Below are positions 35,724 to 43,641 of a stretch of 64,000 bases of DNA, one piece after another; the first letter of the stretch is position 1, and each line of letters opens with the position of its first letter. The position numbers and the translations under genes were made by a program. This DNA is from Bradyrhizobium nivariense (GTDB lineage: Bacteria > Pseudomonadota > Alphaproteobacteria > Rhizobiales > Xanthobacteraceae), in assembly GCF_029846715.1 (NCBI RefSeq), contig NZ_JARVWW010000029.1:1-64000 (forward strand), in the 5' to 3' direction. The notes beneath the pieces were generated by a model. The model was given only the letters and a program-made list of their open reading frames with translations. It was not told the DNA's origin and ran no database searches.

Positions 35724-35990
35724 GTGTCGCATTCAGACGAACAGTTGCAGTCGGTGCTGGAAACGCTTGAGGATTGCCGCAAGGTCCTCAATGAGAGCAA
35801 CAGCCGTGAGTCGGCCGAGCTGCTGTCCATTGTCATCCTCGACGTGCGGATGAAACTCAAAGGAATCGACGGTGCCGATCTCAAGGCGCTGTGCGACGAA
35901 ATGCTGCGGAGCGCCGCAAGCGAACCGCAGCCCCCTTCCAAGCAGACGCAGGACCAGCCCCGGCGTCCGCTGCTCCGCGTGGTGAAATAG
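35724..35990 (+). CDS. Small conserved-looking hypothetical protein
   Basis: An 88-residue soluble protein starting at GTG 35724 with GGAAAGAA at 35711-35718 as ribosome site. The frame is open upstream, but those residues look non-coding. The N-terminal two-thirds is an acidic amphipathic helix-rich region (LQSVLETLEDCRKVLNESNS and ELLSIVILDVRMKLKGI), suggesting a helical hairpin or dimerisation module. The tail is Pro/Gln/Arg-rich. I do not recognise the family. It precedes ccdA by about 200 bp. Confidence 0.65.
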   Translation: MSHSDEQLQSVLETLEDCRKVLNESNSRESAELLSIVILDVRMKLKGIDGADLKALCDEMLRSAASEPQPPSKQTQDQPRRPLLRVVK

Positions 35991-36196
35991 CCGCGCCGCC
36001 TAGTCTCGCTTTTTGGCGAGATTTGTGCGCGTCCCGATGCCGTATCTGTGATCACGGACGGCATCGGGAGGAGCCCCGGTTTTGTGCGCCTCTGTTGCGC
36101 ATTTTCAGCCATCGGCTACACCAGAGCCGGTTCGGCTCCGGGCCGCGCACATTCCCCGCGCGCCGCGCTGGCGCCTGAGATGGCTCCGACTGCATC

Positions 36197-36928
36197 ATGC
36201 AAAATGTTTCGATCCCGGCGGCGCTGATTGCCGGCCTCGTCAGCTTCCTGTCCCCTTGCGTCCTGCCGCTGGTTCCGCCCTATCTGATCTATCTGACGGG
36301 CGCCACGATCGAGCATGTCGAGAGCGACGAGCCGGCATCCGCCTCCAAGCGCGCGATCATGATGGCGGCGCTGCTGTTCGTGCTCGGCTTCTCGACGGTG
36401 TTCGTGGCGCTCGGCGCCAGCGCCTCGCTGATCGGCGGGCTGATCCGTGCATGGTCGGCCGAGCTCTCGATCCTCGCCGGCATCGTCATCATCGTCATGG
36501 GCCTGCACTTCCTCGGCCTGACACGCATCGGCCTGTTGATGCGCGAGGGACGCTTGACTGCGCCCAAGCCCGTCGGCCTCTGGGGCGCTTATGTGATGGG
36601 GCTCGCCTTCGCGTTTGGCTGGACGCCCTGCATCGGCCCGATCCTCGCCGCGATCCTCTCGGTCGCCGCGGCCGAAGCGACGGTGACGAAGGGCGCCGGC
36701 CTGCTCGCGGTCTATTCCGCCGGCCTCGGCATCCCCTTCCTGATCGCGGCCCTGATGATCGAGCAGTTCTCAAAACTGTTCGCGCGGATGAAAGGGCACC
36801 TCGTCAATGTCGAGCGCGCCATGGGCGTCTTGATGGTGATCACCGGCATCGGCTTTCTCACCGGCGCGGTCTCGAATGTGAGCATCTGGCTGCTGGAGAC
36901 GTTCCCGGCGTTGCAGACGATCGGTTAG
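36197..36928 (+). CDS. ccdA: Cytochrome c biogenesis protein CcdA
   Basis: A 243-residue inner-membrane protein with six predicted helices and no periplasmic thioredoxin domains, as in short CcdA. The two redox Cys lie in the expected Pro-Cys contexts: FLSPCVLPLVPPYL (Cys21, helix 1) and FGWTPCIGPIL (Cys145, helix 4). CcdA carries electrons from cytoplasmic thioredoxin across the membrane to periplasmic thiol proteins used for haem attachment to apocytochrome c. No other ccm genes are adjacent. ATG 36197 is the only start that keeps helix 1 intact. Confidence 0.92.
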   Translation: MQNVSIPAALIAGLVSFLSPCVLPLVPPYLIYLTGATIEHVESDEPASASKRAIMMAALLFVLGFSTVFVALGASASLIGGLIRAWSAELSILAGIVIIVMGLHFLGLTRIGLLMREGRLTAPKPVGLWGAYVMGLAFAFGWTPCIGPILAAILSVAAAEATVTKGAGLLAVYSAGLGIPFLIAALMIEQFSKLFARMKGHLVNVERAMGVLMVITGIGFLTGAVSNVSIWLLETFPALQTIG

Positions 36929-36996
36929 GGCATGCGGACTGATGATGGCCATCCGGGGCCATAGAGTGGAAGGGTCTTTGTCGTCATCGTTTGACT

Positions 36997-37290
36997 CATG
37001 GCGGCCGTCTCTCACTATAAAGCTTCGGCGCCAAATCTTTCCGCCACCATCGTCCTAGCCTGCGGAAAAGTTGACCGTAGTTGTCACGCGTCGCGGCATC
37101 AAAATCATAATCATCGTCAATTGCGCGGCGAAGCGCCTCTTTGTGCGCCTCTCGCTGCATGCGGTCGATGCGCTCGTATTCAGCGTGGTCGACCGCAGTT
37201 GTAGTAAAAGCGCTGGAATAACTAGGCTCGATGTCTAATCCGGTGCGATACTTGTTTGGGAGGCGACGTATGTCGAACCAGTCATGCCGC
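36997..37290 (-). pseudogene. 3' fragment of an unknown gene
   Basis: The minus strand from a TGA near 37291 to the stop at 36997 encodes a plausible protein end without a start codon upstream. Its sequence includes WFDIRRLPNKYRTGLDIEPS, VDHAEYERIDRMQREAHKEA and YGQLFRRLGRWWRKDLAPKL. It is rich in charged residues, and the DNA is A+T-richer than its neighbours. A short form could start at the Met of MQREAHKEALR. I do not know the family. It appears to be the surviving tail of a deleted or acquired gene. Confidence 0.4.
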
Positions 37291-37535
37291 CCTCAATCTG
37301 ATTGTTCTGCTTCTTCGTGTACGCGAAAACGTTGTTCTACGTTACCCTTCTGGCCCCTGTAGAGCTTAACGCTGCTGTGATCGAGAAATAGCTTCTGTCT
37401 CGCCATCGTTCCTCCGGGAAACTCCGCCAAGAACTATCTTCGGTTGTGGTTGGCCGCAATGGGAAGTTTGAAGCGAAGTAGCGATTGCAGAATTCGCTCT
37501 TAAGCCCGTGGAGCCCCGTCAGCCTCAATGTCGCC
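37291..37535. other. Degraded intergenic sequence
   Basis: No gene supported. A leftward open frame (37337-37696) spans this stretch and the kinase fragment, but its translation here has no family character. The base composition is patchy, with A+T-rich segments unlike the surrounding coding DNA. Confidence 0.4.
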
Positions 37536-37850
37536 CTTCGACCGAATGAGCGAAGGGCTGCGAGAGTTTTGCCTCGAGAATGTGCGTGCGCACCTTGGTG
37601 ATCTTCATATCGAGATGACCGCGCGGCGGCAGGCTCGCGGTGTCCTCCGTTGCGGGAGGAAAACAACAACCGACCGCTGCGATCGGAGATCAGCACGAGG
37701 CCGCCCTTGCCGTATTGGTCGACGAAGCCGAGCGCGATGCGGCGGAAGATCTGGAAGTCGTCATTGCGCAGCGAAGACGATCAGCGGCAACATCGTTCCG
37801 GTGACCAGAAGAGCGAGCCGGACCGGCAGGGTGAGCTTTGACAAACGCGG
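37536..37850 (-). pseudogene. Gene fragments: histidine-kinase N-terminus joined to enolase-superfamily N-terminus
   Basis: On the minus strand, about 37848-37768 reads LSKLTLPVRLALLVTGTMLP then LIVFAA, a sensor-kinase-like first membrane helix, and stops at a TGA. Immediately after, in another frame, NDDFQIFRRIALGFVDQYGK and VLISDRSGRLLFSSRN look like a later part of the same sensor domain, suggesting an internal deletion. Next, about 37618-37536 reads MKITKVRTHILEAKLSQPF followed by AHSVEGRH and a stop, resembling the first residues of mandelate-racemase/enolase-superfamily enzymes. None can make a functional protein. Identification is by eye and needs a search. Confidence 0.45.
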
Positions 37851-37992
37851 GCGTCCCGGTTCCAGCGCAGCCGCACCGGATTATGATTTTCGGGAGACCA
37901 TACGGGGTGGGACTTGCGCTGCGCCACGATTTTCGCGTCCGACGAGCCGTTCAAAGATGAGACGTTGCAGCGCAGCCGGGGGGCCCTGCGCC

Positions 37993-38085
37993 TCAGCTCA
38001 TGCTGATGGCGGTCAGCAGCAGACACAGGGCGTAGACAGCCGCCAGGCTGAGCCCGGCGATCCGGGCCTCGCGATGCGATGTCAT
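37993..38085 (-). CDS. Predicted 30-residue single-helix membrane protein
   Basis: A short minus-strand frame from ATG 38085 to TGA 37993. It has a charged N-terminus (MTSHREARIAG) followed by one hydrophobic helix (LSLAAVYALCLLLTAIS). GGAG is placed eight bases before the ATG, which supports translation. Being this short, it may be chance. It lies between the degraded stretch and the DUF1236 gene. Function unknown. Confidence 0.45.
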   Translation of the reverse strand: MTSHREARIAGLSLAAVYALCLLLTAISMS

Positions 38086-38143
38086 GCGGTGAACTCCGCG
38101 GGCGCGGCCGCCTCCAGGACGGTCGCGCTAAGTCACGCCTTGA

Positions 38144-38488
38144 TCAGTCGATTTCCTGAACGACCGTGCGTGAGCCGGGATCCACCAACATCACGCGATC
38201 ACCGGAATAGATGTAGCGATATTTGGTGAGCGAAGGACCCCAATCGGTCGGAACGGCCTCGAGCTCGACCTCGCTCGGCACCGTCGCGCCGACGATGATC
38301 TTTTCCTTCGTCGTCACCGGACGGATGCGATGCTCGGTGACGTAGGATTTGATCCTGGTTCGGTACTCCGGCTCGATCTGAACCGCTGCCGCGTGACCGG
38401 TTCCGGTCGTGGTCACAACGGTGGATTGTGCGAAAGCGCCGGTCGAAATCAGGATGGCCGCCGCGGATAGCAGGAATAGCTTCTTCAT
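38144..38488 (-). CDS. DUF1236 exported protein
   Basis: A 114-residue protein with a signal peptide (MKKLFLLSAAAILISTGAFA) and a single DUF1236 domain. The domain contains IKSYVTEHRIRPVTTKEKII, VGATVPSEVELEAVP and the family-defining end YRYIYSGDRVMLVDPGSRTV. DUF1236 proteins are frequent exported proteins in Bradyrhizobium, with unknown function and often in several copies. No operon partner is evident; transcribed leftward, away from the small exported protein at 38629. Confidence 0.88.
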   Translation of the reverse strand: MKKLFLLSAAAILISTGAFAQSTVVTTTGTGHAAAVQIEPEYRTRIKSYVTEHRIRPVTTKEKIIVGATVPSEVELEAVPTDWGPSLTKYRYIYSGDRVMLVDPGSRTVVQEID

Positions 38489-38628
38489 ATTGTCCTCCTC
38501 GTAAGGCTAAGCGCCGCACCAACATTCCCACCGCAGGCGGCGTTCCCCGAGGTTAGGAACAAATTGCCATTTTTTCCCGTTAGCGGATCGACCGGACTGA
38601 GACGCCCGGCAACTGGAGGAGGAAGTAA

Positions 38629-38862
38629 ATGAAGATGAAGCTTGCGACTGCGGCGTTGATGGTTGCCGCATTGTCCCTGCCGGCGTTCGCGGCCGACGAG
38701 TTCTACGTCGTGCAGGACGTCAAGACCAAGAAGTGCACGATCGTCGACAAGAAGCCGATGGATTCGTCCATGACCGTCGTCAGCCCCTCGGGCACGATCT
38801 ACAAATCGCGCACCGAGGCTGAGAGCGGCATGAAGACCGTCAAGGTGTGCACATCAAACTGA
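38629..38862 (+). CDS. Small exported protein (77 residues)
   Basis: A signal peptide (MKMKLATAALMVAALSLPAF, cleavage near AAD) precedes a mature domain of about 55 residues, with FYVVQDVKTKKCTIVDKKPM and a C-terminal SGMKTVKVCTSN. The two Cys could form a disulfide. GGAGGAGG just before the ATG is a strong ribosome site. Proteins of this type are common in Bradyrhizobium, with unknown function. A 26-codon membrane peptide gene begins 12 bp after its stop and has its own ribosome site overlapping the stop, implying co-expression. Confidence 0.82.
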   Translation: MKMKLATAALMVAALSLPAFAADEFYVVQDVKTKKCTIVDKKPMDSSMTVVSPSGTIYKSRTEAESGMKTVKVCTSN

Positions 38863-38874
38863 GGAGGGACGACA

Positions 38875-38955
38875 ATGCCAGTATTAATTTTGTGGGCCGT
38901 CCCGGCCGTGTTGGTGATCGGTGGCGGCATCTATTTGATTGGCCATATGCACTAG
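38875..38955 (+). CDS. Predicted 26-residue single-helix membrane peptide
   Basis: ATG 38875 to TAG 38955 encodes 26 residues that are almost entirely one hydrophobic helix (MPVLILWAVPAVLVIGGG, then IYLIGHMH). GAGGAGGG at 38861-38868 sits at ideal spacing and overlaps the stop of the 77-residue gene. The stop codon lies in the stem of a hairpin (38952-38974), consistent with a two-gene transcript ending here. Too short for most gene callers. Function unknown; a small membrane protein acting with its exported neighbour is possible. Confidence 0.65.
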   Translation: MPVLILWAVPAVLVIGGGIYLIGHMH

Positions 38956-38998
38956 GCCTTCGGTGGAAGGCTAGCGGATCTCTGGGTGCAGCCCAGAG
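38952..38998 (+). terminator. Two successive hairpins after the small-gene pair
   Basis: CTAGGCCTTC-GGTG-GAAGGCTAG (38952-38974, one bulged G) is followed by CTCTGGG-TGCAG-CCCAGAG (38980-38998). There is no T-run, so if this terminates it would be a non-canonical or Rho-assisted end. The stretch from here to 39241 has no supported gene. Confidence 0.55.
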
Positions 38999-39241
38999 GT
39001 CCGCAAGTCGTCCGTCCGCTGGGAAAATGGGGGGCCGCCGATGCGGCTTGGTCGCGCGCCAGGCGTGAGTTGCAGTGCAGCAGGGCGTGCGGGAGTGGTC
39101 CTGCGACGAAGAGTACCTCCAGCGCACGCGAAATGACTTCCGTCCCGTCGACGTTTTTCATACGCTTCCCTCTCGCAAGCCGCATGCCGGCTGCGCTCAC
39201 GGCCCGGCTACAGGGCCGGAGCATCAAAGGGAGGGGAGACG

Positions 39242-40240
39242 ATGAAGCGAAGATCATTTCTCGCTGGGCTCGGTGCGACCACCGCGGCGGCTGCGATTGG
39301 AATGCCGTCGATCCTCAGGGCGCAGGCGCCCGTCACGCTGAACGGCGCGGTCCAGTTCAACGACGACCACGCCTTCAATCGGGCACTGCTCCGGTTCGAA
39401 GAGCTGGTGAAAAAGTATTACGGCAAGCCCATCAACTTCACGCTGCACAGGAACTCTTCGCTCGGCCTCGAAAAACAGTATTTCGAGTACATGTCGCAGG
39501 GCAAAGCCGTCGATTACGGCATCGTTTCGCCGGCCCACATGTCGACCTTCGCCAAGGCGGCCCCGTTCATCGATGCGCCCTTCGTGTTCAAGGGCATCGA
39601 GCACATGAACAAGGTCGTTGAAGCCAATATCCTGGCGCCGATCGCCGACGAAGTCGCGGCCAAGGCCGAGGTCGTTCTGATCGGCTATTCCGGCGGTGGC
39701 ATCCGCAACATCTTCGCCAACAAGCCGCTCAAGAATCTCGCCGACCTCAAGGGCCTCAAGGTGCGCGTACAAGGCGCGCCGATCTGGTCGAAGACCTTTG
39801 CGGCCGTCGGCATGAGCCCGACGGTGATCGCCTATAACGAAATATACAACGCGATACAGAACGGCGTGATATCGGCCGGCGAGAATGAGGCGGCCGGCGT
39901 CGAGGCGATGAAGTTCTACGAAGTGGCCCCGCATCTCAACCTGACCCAGCACGCCGTGTCGATCCGACCGATCTGCTTCTCGGTCAAGACGCTGAAGACC
40001 TTGCCCAAGGATTTGCAGGACGCGATCATGAAGGCCGGCAAGGAGGCCGGCGACTACGGCCGACAACTGGAGTCGAGCGAGGAGGTCGTCAAGCTCGACA
40101 CGCTGGAGAAGGCCGGCAAGCTCAAGCGGGTCCCGTTCGAGGAACGAGATGCCATGAAGAAACTCGCCGACCCCGTGATGGCCACCTACGCCAAGGAGAT
40201 CGGCGCGGAAGGCATTTTCGAGAAGATCAACATCGTCTGA
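39242..40240 (+). CDS. TRAP transporter solute-binding protein (DctP family)
   Basis: A 332-residue receptor with a twin-arginine signal (MKRRSFLAGLGATTAAAAIG, cleavage after ILRAQA), unlike the Sec signal of the first TRAP receptor in this window. The mature protein has VTLNGAVQFNDDHAFNRALL and FEELVKKYYGKPINFTLHRN, then LKGLKVRVQGAPIWSKTFAA (the ligand Arg region) and NEIYNAIQNGVISAGENEAA. GGGAGGGGAG upstream fixes the ATG. It feeds the separate DctQ and DctM proteins encoded next. Ligand unknown; Tat export suggests it folds before export. Confidence 0.92.
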   Translation: MKRRSFLAGLGATTAAAAIGMPSILRAQAPVTLNGAVQFNDDHAFNRALLRFEELVKKYYGKPINFTLHRNSSLGLEKQYFEYMSQGKAVDYGIVSPAHMSTFAKAAPFIDAPFVFKGIEHMNKVVEANILAPIADEVAAKAEVVLIGYSGGGIRNIFANKPLKNLADLKGLKVRVQGAPIWSKTFAAVGMSPTVIAYNEIYNAIQNGVISAGENEAAGVEAMKFYEVAPHLNLTQHAVSIRPICFSVKTLKTLPKDLQDAIMKAGKEAGDYGRQLESSEEVVKLDTLEKAGKLKRVPFEERDAMKKLADPVMATYAKEIGAEGIFEKINIV

Positions 40241-40324
40241 GAATTGTCGCTGCCCACGCGACAGGGAGTCGGGGCAAGCCAGACGGCTTGCCCGATTCCG
40301 TGATTGTGATCCCCCGGAGTCGTG

Positions 40325-40840
40325 ATGACCGAGATATCGATGCCACCGAACCCGTCGCTATGGCGCCGAGCAACGGCGGCCTATGCCAAACTGCTGGAAA
40401 TCCTGCTTGCCGCCTGCGTCGGCATTCTGGTCATTCCGGTCACGTTGCAGATCATCTCGCGCTACACGCCTTTGATTCCGTCCTACATCTGGACCGAGGA
40501 AATGGCGCGGTTCCTGTTTATCTGGACGATCATGATCGGCGCCATGGTCGGCATAAGAGAGTCGCAGCATTTTGAAGTCGACGTCTGGCCTGACCTGTCA
40601 CGCCGAAGCGAAGCCATGGTGCGGATTCTGGCGCGGCTCGGCGTGCTGGCGCTGGCGCTGGTGTTCGTATCCGCCGGCATCGAGTTCACCCGCTTTGCCT
40701 GGAACAGAACTTCGGAGCTGGCCGATCTGCCGCTTTGGCTGATCCACGTCGCCTGGCCGGTTGCCGGCGCGACGTGGATCGTGTTTGCCGGTGAACAGAT
40801 TGTCGACGAGGTGCGGATTCTGGTTGGGGCAAACCGATGA
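40325..40840 (+). CDS. TRAP transporter small permease (DctQ family)
   Basis: A 171-residue membrane protein with four helices (LLEILLAACVGILVIPVTLQ, FLFIWTIMIGAMVGI, ILARLGVLALALVFVSAGIE, LIHVAWPVAGATWIVFAGEQ). It carries the DctQ motif YIWTEEMARFLFIWTIMIGA and SQHFEVDVWPD. The start is ATG 40325, with GGAG at 40315-40318; GTG 40322 and ATG 40340 are in frame. The stop overlaps the DctM start as ATGA at 40837-40840, the usual coupling for these subunits. Confidence 0.92.
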   Translation: MTEISMPPNPSLWRRATAAYAKLLEILLAACVGILVIPVTLQIISRYTPLIPSYIWTEEMARFLFIWTIMIGAMVGIRESQHFEVDVWPDLSRRSEAMVRILARLGVLALALVFVSAGIEFTRFAWNRTSELADLPLWLIHVAWPVAGATWIVFAGEQIVDEVRILVGANR

Positions 40841-42156
40841 GCGGCAATGTTCTTTCTGCCGGACAGGCCGCGATGGTCCTGTTCGGTACTTTCGTTGGCC
40901 TGCTCATCATACGCGTGCCGGTCGCCTTCGCGCTTGGCCTTGCCTGCGTACCGATCCTGCTGATCGAGCCGCATCTGTCGCTGATGATGCTCGCGCAGGA
41001 AACCTTCAACGCCTACAATTCATTCATCCTGCTGGCGGTGCCGTTCTTCCTGCTCACCGCGAATCTGATGAGCATCGGCGGCATCACCGACCGGCTGGTC
41101 GCGCTGTCCCGCTCGATGGTCGGGCACTGGCCGGGATCGCTGGCGCAGATCAACGTCGTGCTGTCGGTGTTCTTTGCCGGCATCTCCGGCTCCTCCACCG
41201 CGGACGCGGCGAGCCAGTCCAAGATATTCATCGATGCCCAGACCAAGGAGGGTTACGACCTCTCGTTCTCCATCGCCATCACCGCGGTCTCGGCCGTGCT
41301 CGCCGTCATCATCCCGCCCTCGATCCTGATGATCGTGTGGGGCGGACTGATCTCGACCTCGATCGCCGCGATGTATCTCGCGGGCATCGTACCCGGCCTG
41401 CTGATCGCGGGAGCGCAGATGGCGACCGTGCATGTCTACGCGACGCGTCGCGGTTATCCGACCTATCCGAAATCAAGGTGGGTGGAGATGCGCTGCGCCA
41501 TCTGGCGGTCGATACCGGCGCTGATGACGCCGTTCATCATCGTTGGCGGCATTCTGCTCGGATGGTTCACCGCGACCGAATCCGCCTGCGTCGCAGTGCT
41601 CTATTCCGTGGCGCTGTCGGCGTTCTTCTACCGTGAAACCGGCGCGCGCGAACTCTACAAGGCATTGCTCGACACCGGGCGTCTAGCCGGGGTCGCGCTG
41701 TTCTGCGTGGGCACCGCAAGTGCGTTCGGCTGGCTACTAGCCTACTACAAGATTCCGCAGGAACTGCTGGCCAACGTCTCGACCTGGGGCATGGGCGCGA
41801 TCGGGGCCGGCTTCTTCATCGCGTTCTGCTTTCTGGTGGTGGGCTGCTTCCTCGACGCCATTCCGGCGATCATCATCGTCGGTACCGTTCTCGAACCGCT
41901 GGCAAAATCGGTCGACCTTCATCCGGTGCAGTTTGCGATCATCTCGATCGTCTCGCTGGCATTCGGGTTGGTGACGCCGCCCTATGGCCTGTGTCTGATG
42001 ATCGCCTGCTCGATCGCAGGGGTACGGTTGCGCTATGCGCTCAAGGACACGGCCATCATGCTGATCCCGATGCTGCTGGTGCTGGCGGCGCTGATCATCT
42101 GGCCCGAGGTTTCGCTATTCCTGCCGCGCCTGATCGTGCCGGAGATGTTGAGATGA
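40837..42156 (+). CDS. TRAP transporter large permease (DctM family)
   Basis: A 439-residue membrane protein with about twelve helices. DctM signatures are RVPVAFALGLACVPILLIEP, AVPFFLLTANLMSIGGITDR, the SGSSTADAASQSKIF loop and IPPSILMIVWGGLIS, with the second-half repeat FGLVTPPYGLCLMIACSIAG. It forms the ion-coupled translocation path with DctQ for the ligand of the DctP encoded upstream. Overlapping ATGA with dctQ. The operon ends here; the next gene is convergent, 50 bp away. Confidence 0.93.
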   Translation: MSGNVLSAGQAAMVLFGTFVGLLIIRVPVAFALGLACVPILLIEPHLSLMMLAQETFNAYNSFILLAVPFFLLTANLMSIGGITDRLVALSRSMVGHWPGSLAQINVVLSVFFAGISGSSTADAASQSKIFIDAQTKEGYDLSFSIAITAVSAVLAVIIPPSILMIVWGGLISTSIAAMYLAGIVPGLLIAGAQMATVHVYATRRGYPTYPKSRWVEMRCAIWRSIPALMTPFIIVGGILLGWFTATESACVAVLYSVALSAFFYRETGARELYKALLDTGRLAGVALFCVGTASAFGWLLAYYKIPQELLANVSTWGMGAIGAGFFIAFCFLVVGCFLDAIPAIIIVGTVLEPLAKSVDLHPVQFAIISIVSLAFGLVTPPYGLCLMIACSIAGVRLRYALKDTAIMLIPMLLVLAALIIWPEVSLFLPRLIVPEMLR

Positions 42157-42205
42157 GCGGGGCGTGATCCCGCGGCTCTGATGCCGCGGGATCGGTCCAT
42201 CTTGC

Positions 42206-43480
42206 CTAGAGATTGCTCTCGGTGATCGCGGCGTAGACCATGCTGCGCAGCTCGCGCCGGAGCGGGTAGGCGCTCGACGGCAGCACCTGCGTCATGAAGA
42301 TCGCAATCAGTTCCTCGGCCGGATCGATCCAGAACGAAGTCGTGGCCGCGCCGCCCCAATTGTATTCACCGGGGCTGCCGGCGACCAGCGTCTCCGCCGG
42401 GCGCATGGTCACGGCGAAGCCGAGGCCGAAGCCGATGCCGCTATAGGTCGCCTCCGAGAACAGGGAGCGCGACACTTCCGGCAGCGAGCGCCCGCCCGGA
42501 ATGTGGTTGGCCGTCATCAGCGCCAACGTCTTCGGCCCGATCAACCTGACACCGCCGAGCTCGCCGCCGTTGAGCAGCGCACGGCAGAAGGTGAGATAGT
42601 CGGCCGTCGTCGAGCACAGCCCGCCGCCGCCCGAGATGAAGGAGGGCGGTGACAGGAACGAGCTCTTGGTTGGATCGTCCTGGAGCGTCAGGCCCTCGCG
42701 TCGCTGGCCAGCATGGAAGGTCATGCCGCCGCCCGGATCGGCCGAGTAGCAGGCGGCGAACCGGTGCGCCTTGGAAACCGGCACGTGGAAGTCGGTATCC
42801 GTCATGCCGAGCGGATCGAGGATCCGTTGTTTCAGGAACTGCTCGAAAGGAATCCCGGAGATCTTGCCAATGAGGTAGCCGAGCACGTCGGTCGAGACCG
42901 AGTAGTTCCAGGCCTCGCCCGGCGAGAACTCCAGCGGGATTTTTGCCAGGCTCTCGATCATGGTCTGGAGCGTGCCTGACTTCTCGACCTCGCCGATCTT
43001 TTCAGTGCGATAGGCGGCATCGACATTGGAGCGCTGCTGGAAGCCGTAAGTCAGCCCGGAGGTGTGGCGCAGGAGGTCCACGATCACCATCGGCCGGGTC
43101 GGCGGCCGGGTCAGGAAGGAAGGCGCGGTGCCGGCGACGAACACGCCGAGATCCTTCCATTCCGGAATGTATTTGGCGACGGGCTCATCGATCGCAACGA
43201 GGCCTTGCTCGACCAGCATCATGAAGGCGACGCTGGTGAGCGGCTTGGTCATGGAATAGATGCGGTAGATGGTGTCGTCCTGGACCGGCAGCTTGCGCTC
43301 GACGTCGGCAAAACCCAGGACCGAGCTGTGTGCGATCTTGCCACGGCGATAGACCAGGAGATGCGTGCCCGGGAAACGGCCGGCATCGATGTACCGGCTC
43401 TTCAGATGCGCATCGACGCGGTCGAGCGCGGCCTTGGACATACCGACGGATTCGGGCGAGGCGGGGGTGGGGGCGAGCAT
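42206..43480 (-). CDS. Serine hydrolase, beta-lactamase/class C esterase family
   Basis: A 424-residue protein starting MLAPTPASPESVGMSKAALD; GGAGG six bases before ATG 43480 fixes the start within a longer open frame. The catalytic Ser-x-x-Lys is in TIYRIYSMTKPLTSVAFMML. The Tyr motif is AWNYSVSTDVLGYLIG, and the third element is near EYNWGGAATTSFWIDP. No signal peptide, so it is likely a cytoplasmic esterase/EstB-type enzyme rather than a true beta-lactamase. It is convergent with the TRAP operon and divergent from the dioxygenase (about 160 bp between starts). Confidence 0.9.
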   Translation of the reverse strand: MLAPTPASPESVGMSKAALDRVDAHLKSRYIDAGRFPGTHLLVYRRGKIAHSSVLGFADVERKLPVQDDTIYRIYSMTKPLTSVAFMMLVEQGLVAIDEPVAKYIPEWKDLGVFVAGTAPSFLTRPPTRPMVIVDLLRHTSGLTYGFQQRSNVDAAYRTEKIGEVEKSGTLQTMIESLAKIPLEFSPGEAWNYSVSTDVLGYLIGKISGIPFEQFLKQRILDPLGMTDTDFHVPVSKAHRFAACYSADPGGGMTFHAGQRREGLTLQDDPTKSSFLSPPSFISGGGGLCSTTADYLTFCRALLNGGELGGVRLIGPKTLALMTANHIPGGRSLPEVSRSLFSEATYSGIGFGLGFAVTMRPAETLVAGSPGEYNWGGAATTSFWIDPAEELIAIFMTQVLPSSAYPLRRELRSMVYAAITESNL

Positions 43481-43641
43481 CAGTTCCTCCGGGCAGCTTT
43501 TCTCGGAAGGTTGATAGCCGAAATGGCAGCCCCATTCAAAGCGCGTCGCGCTTAACGCCGGCCGGCCGACTGGTGTAGACTCCACCTTGGAACGCCTCCA
43601 GCAGCCCCTCGGGCCAATGAGAAAACGCAGGCAAACGCACC

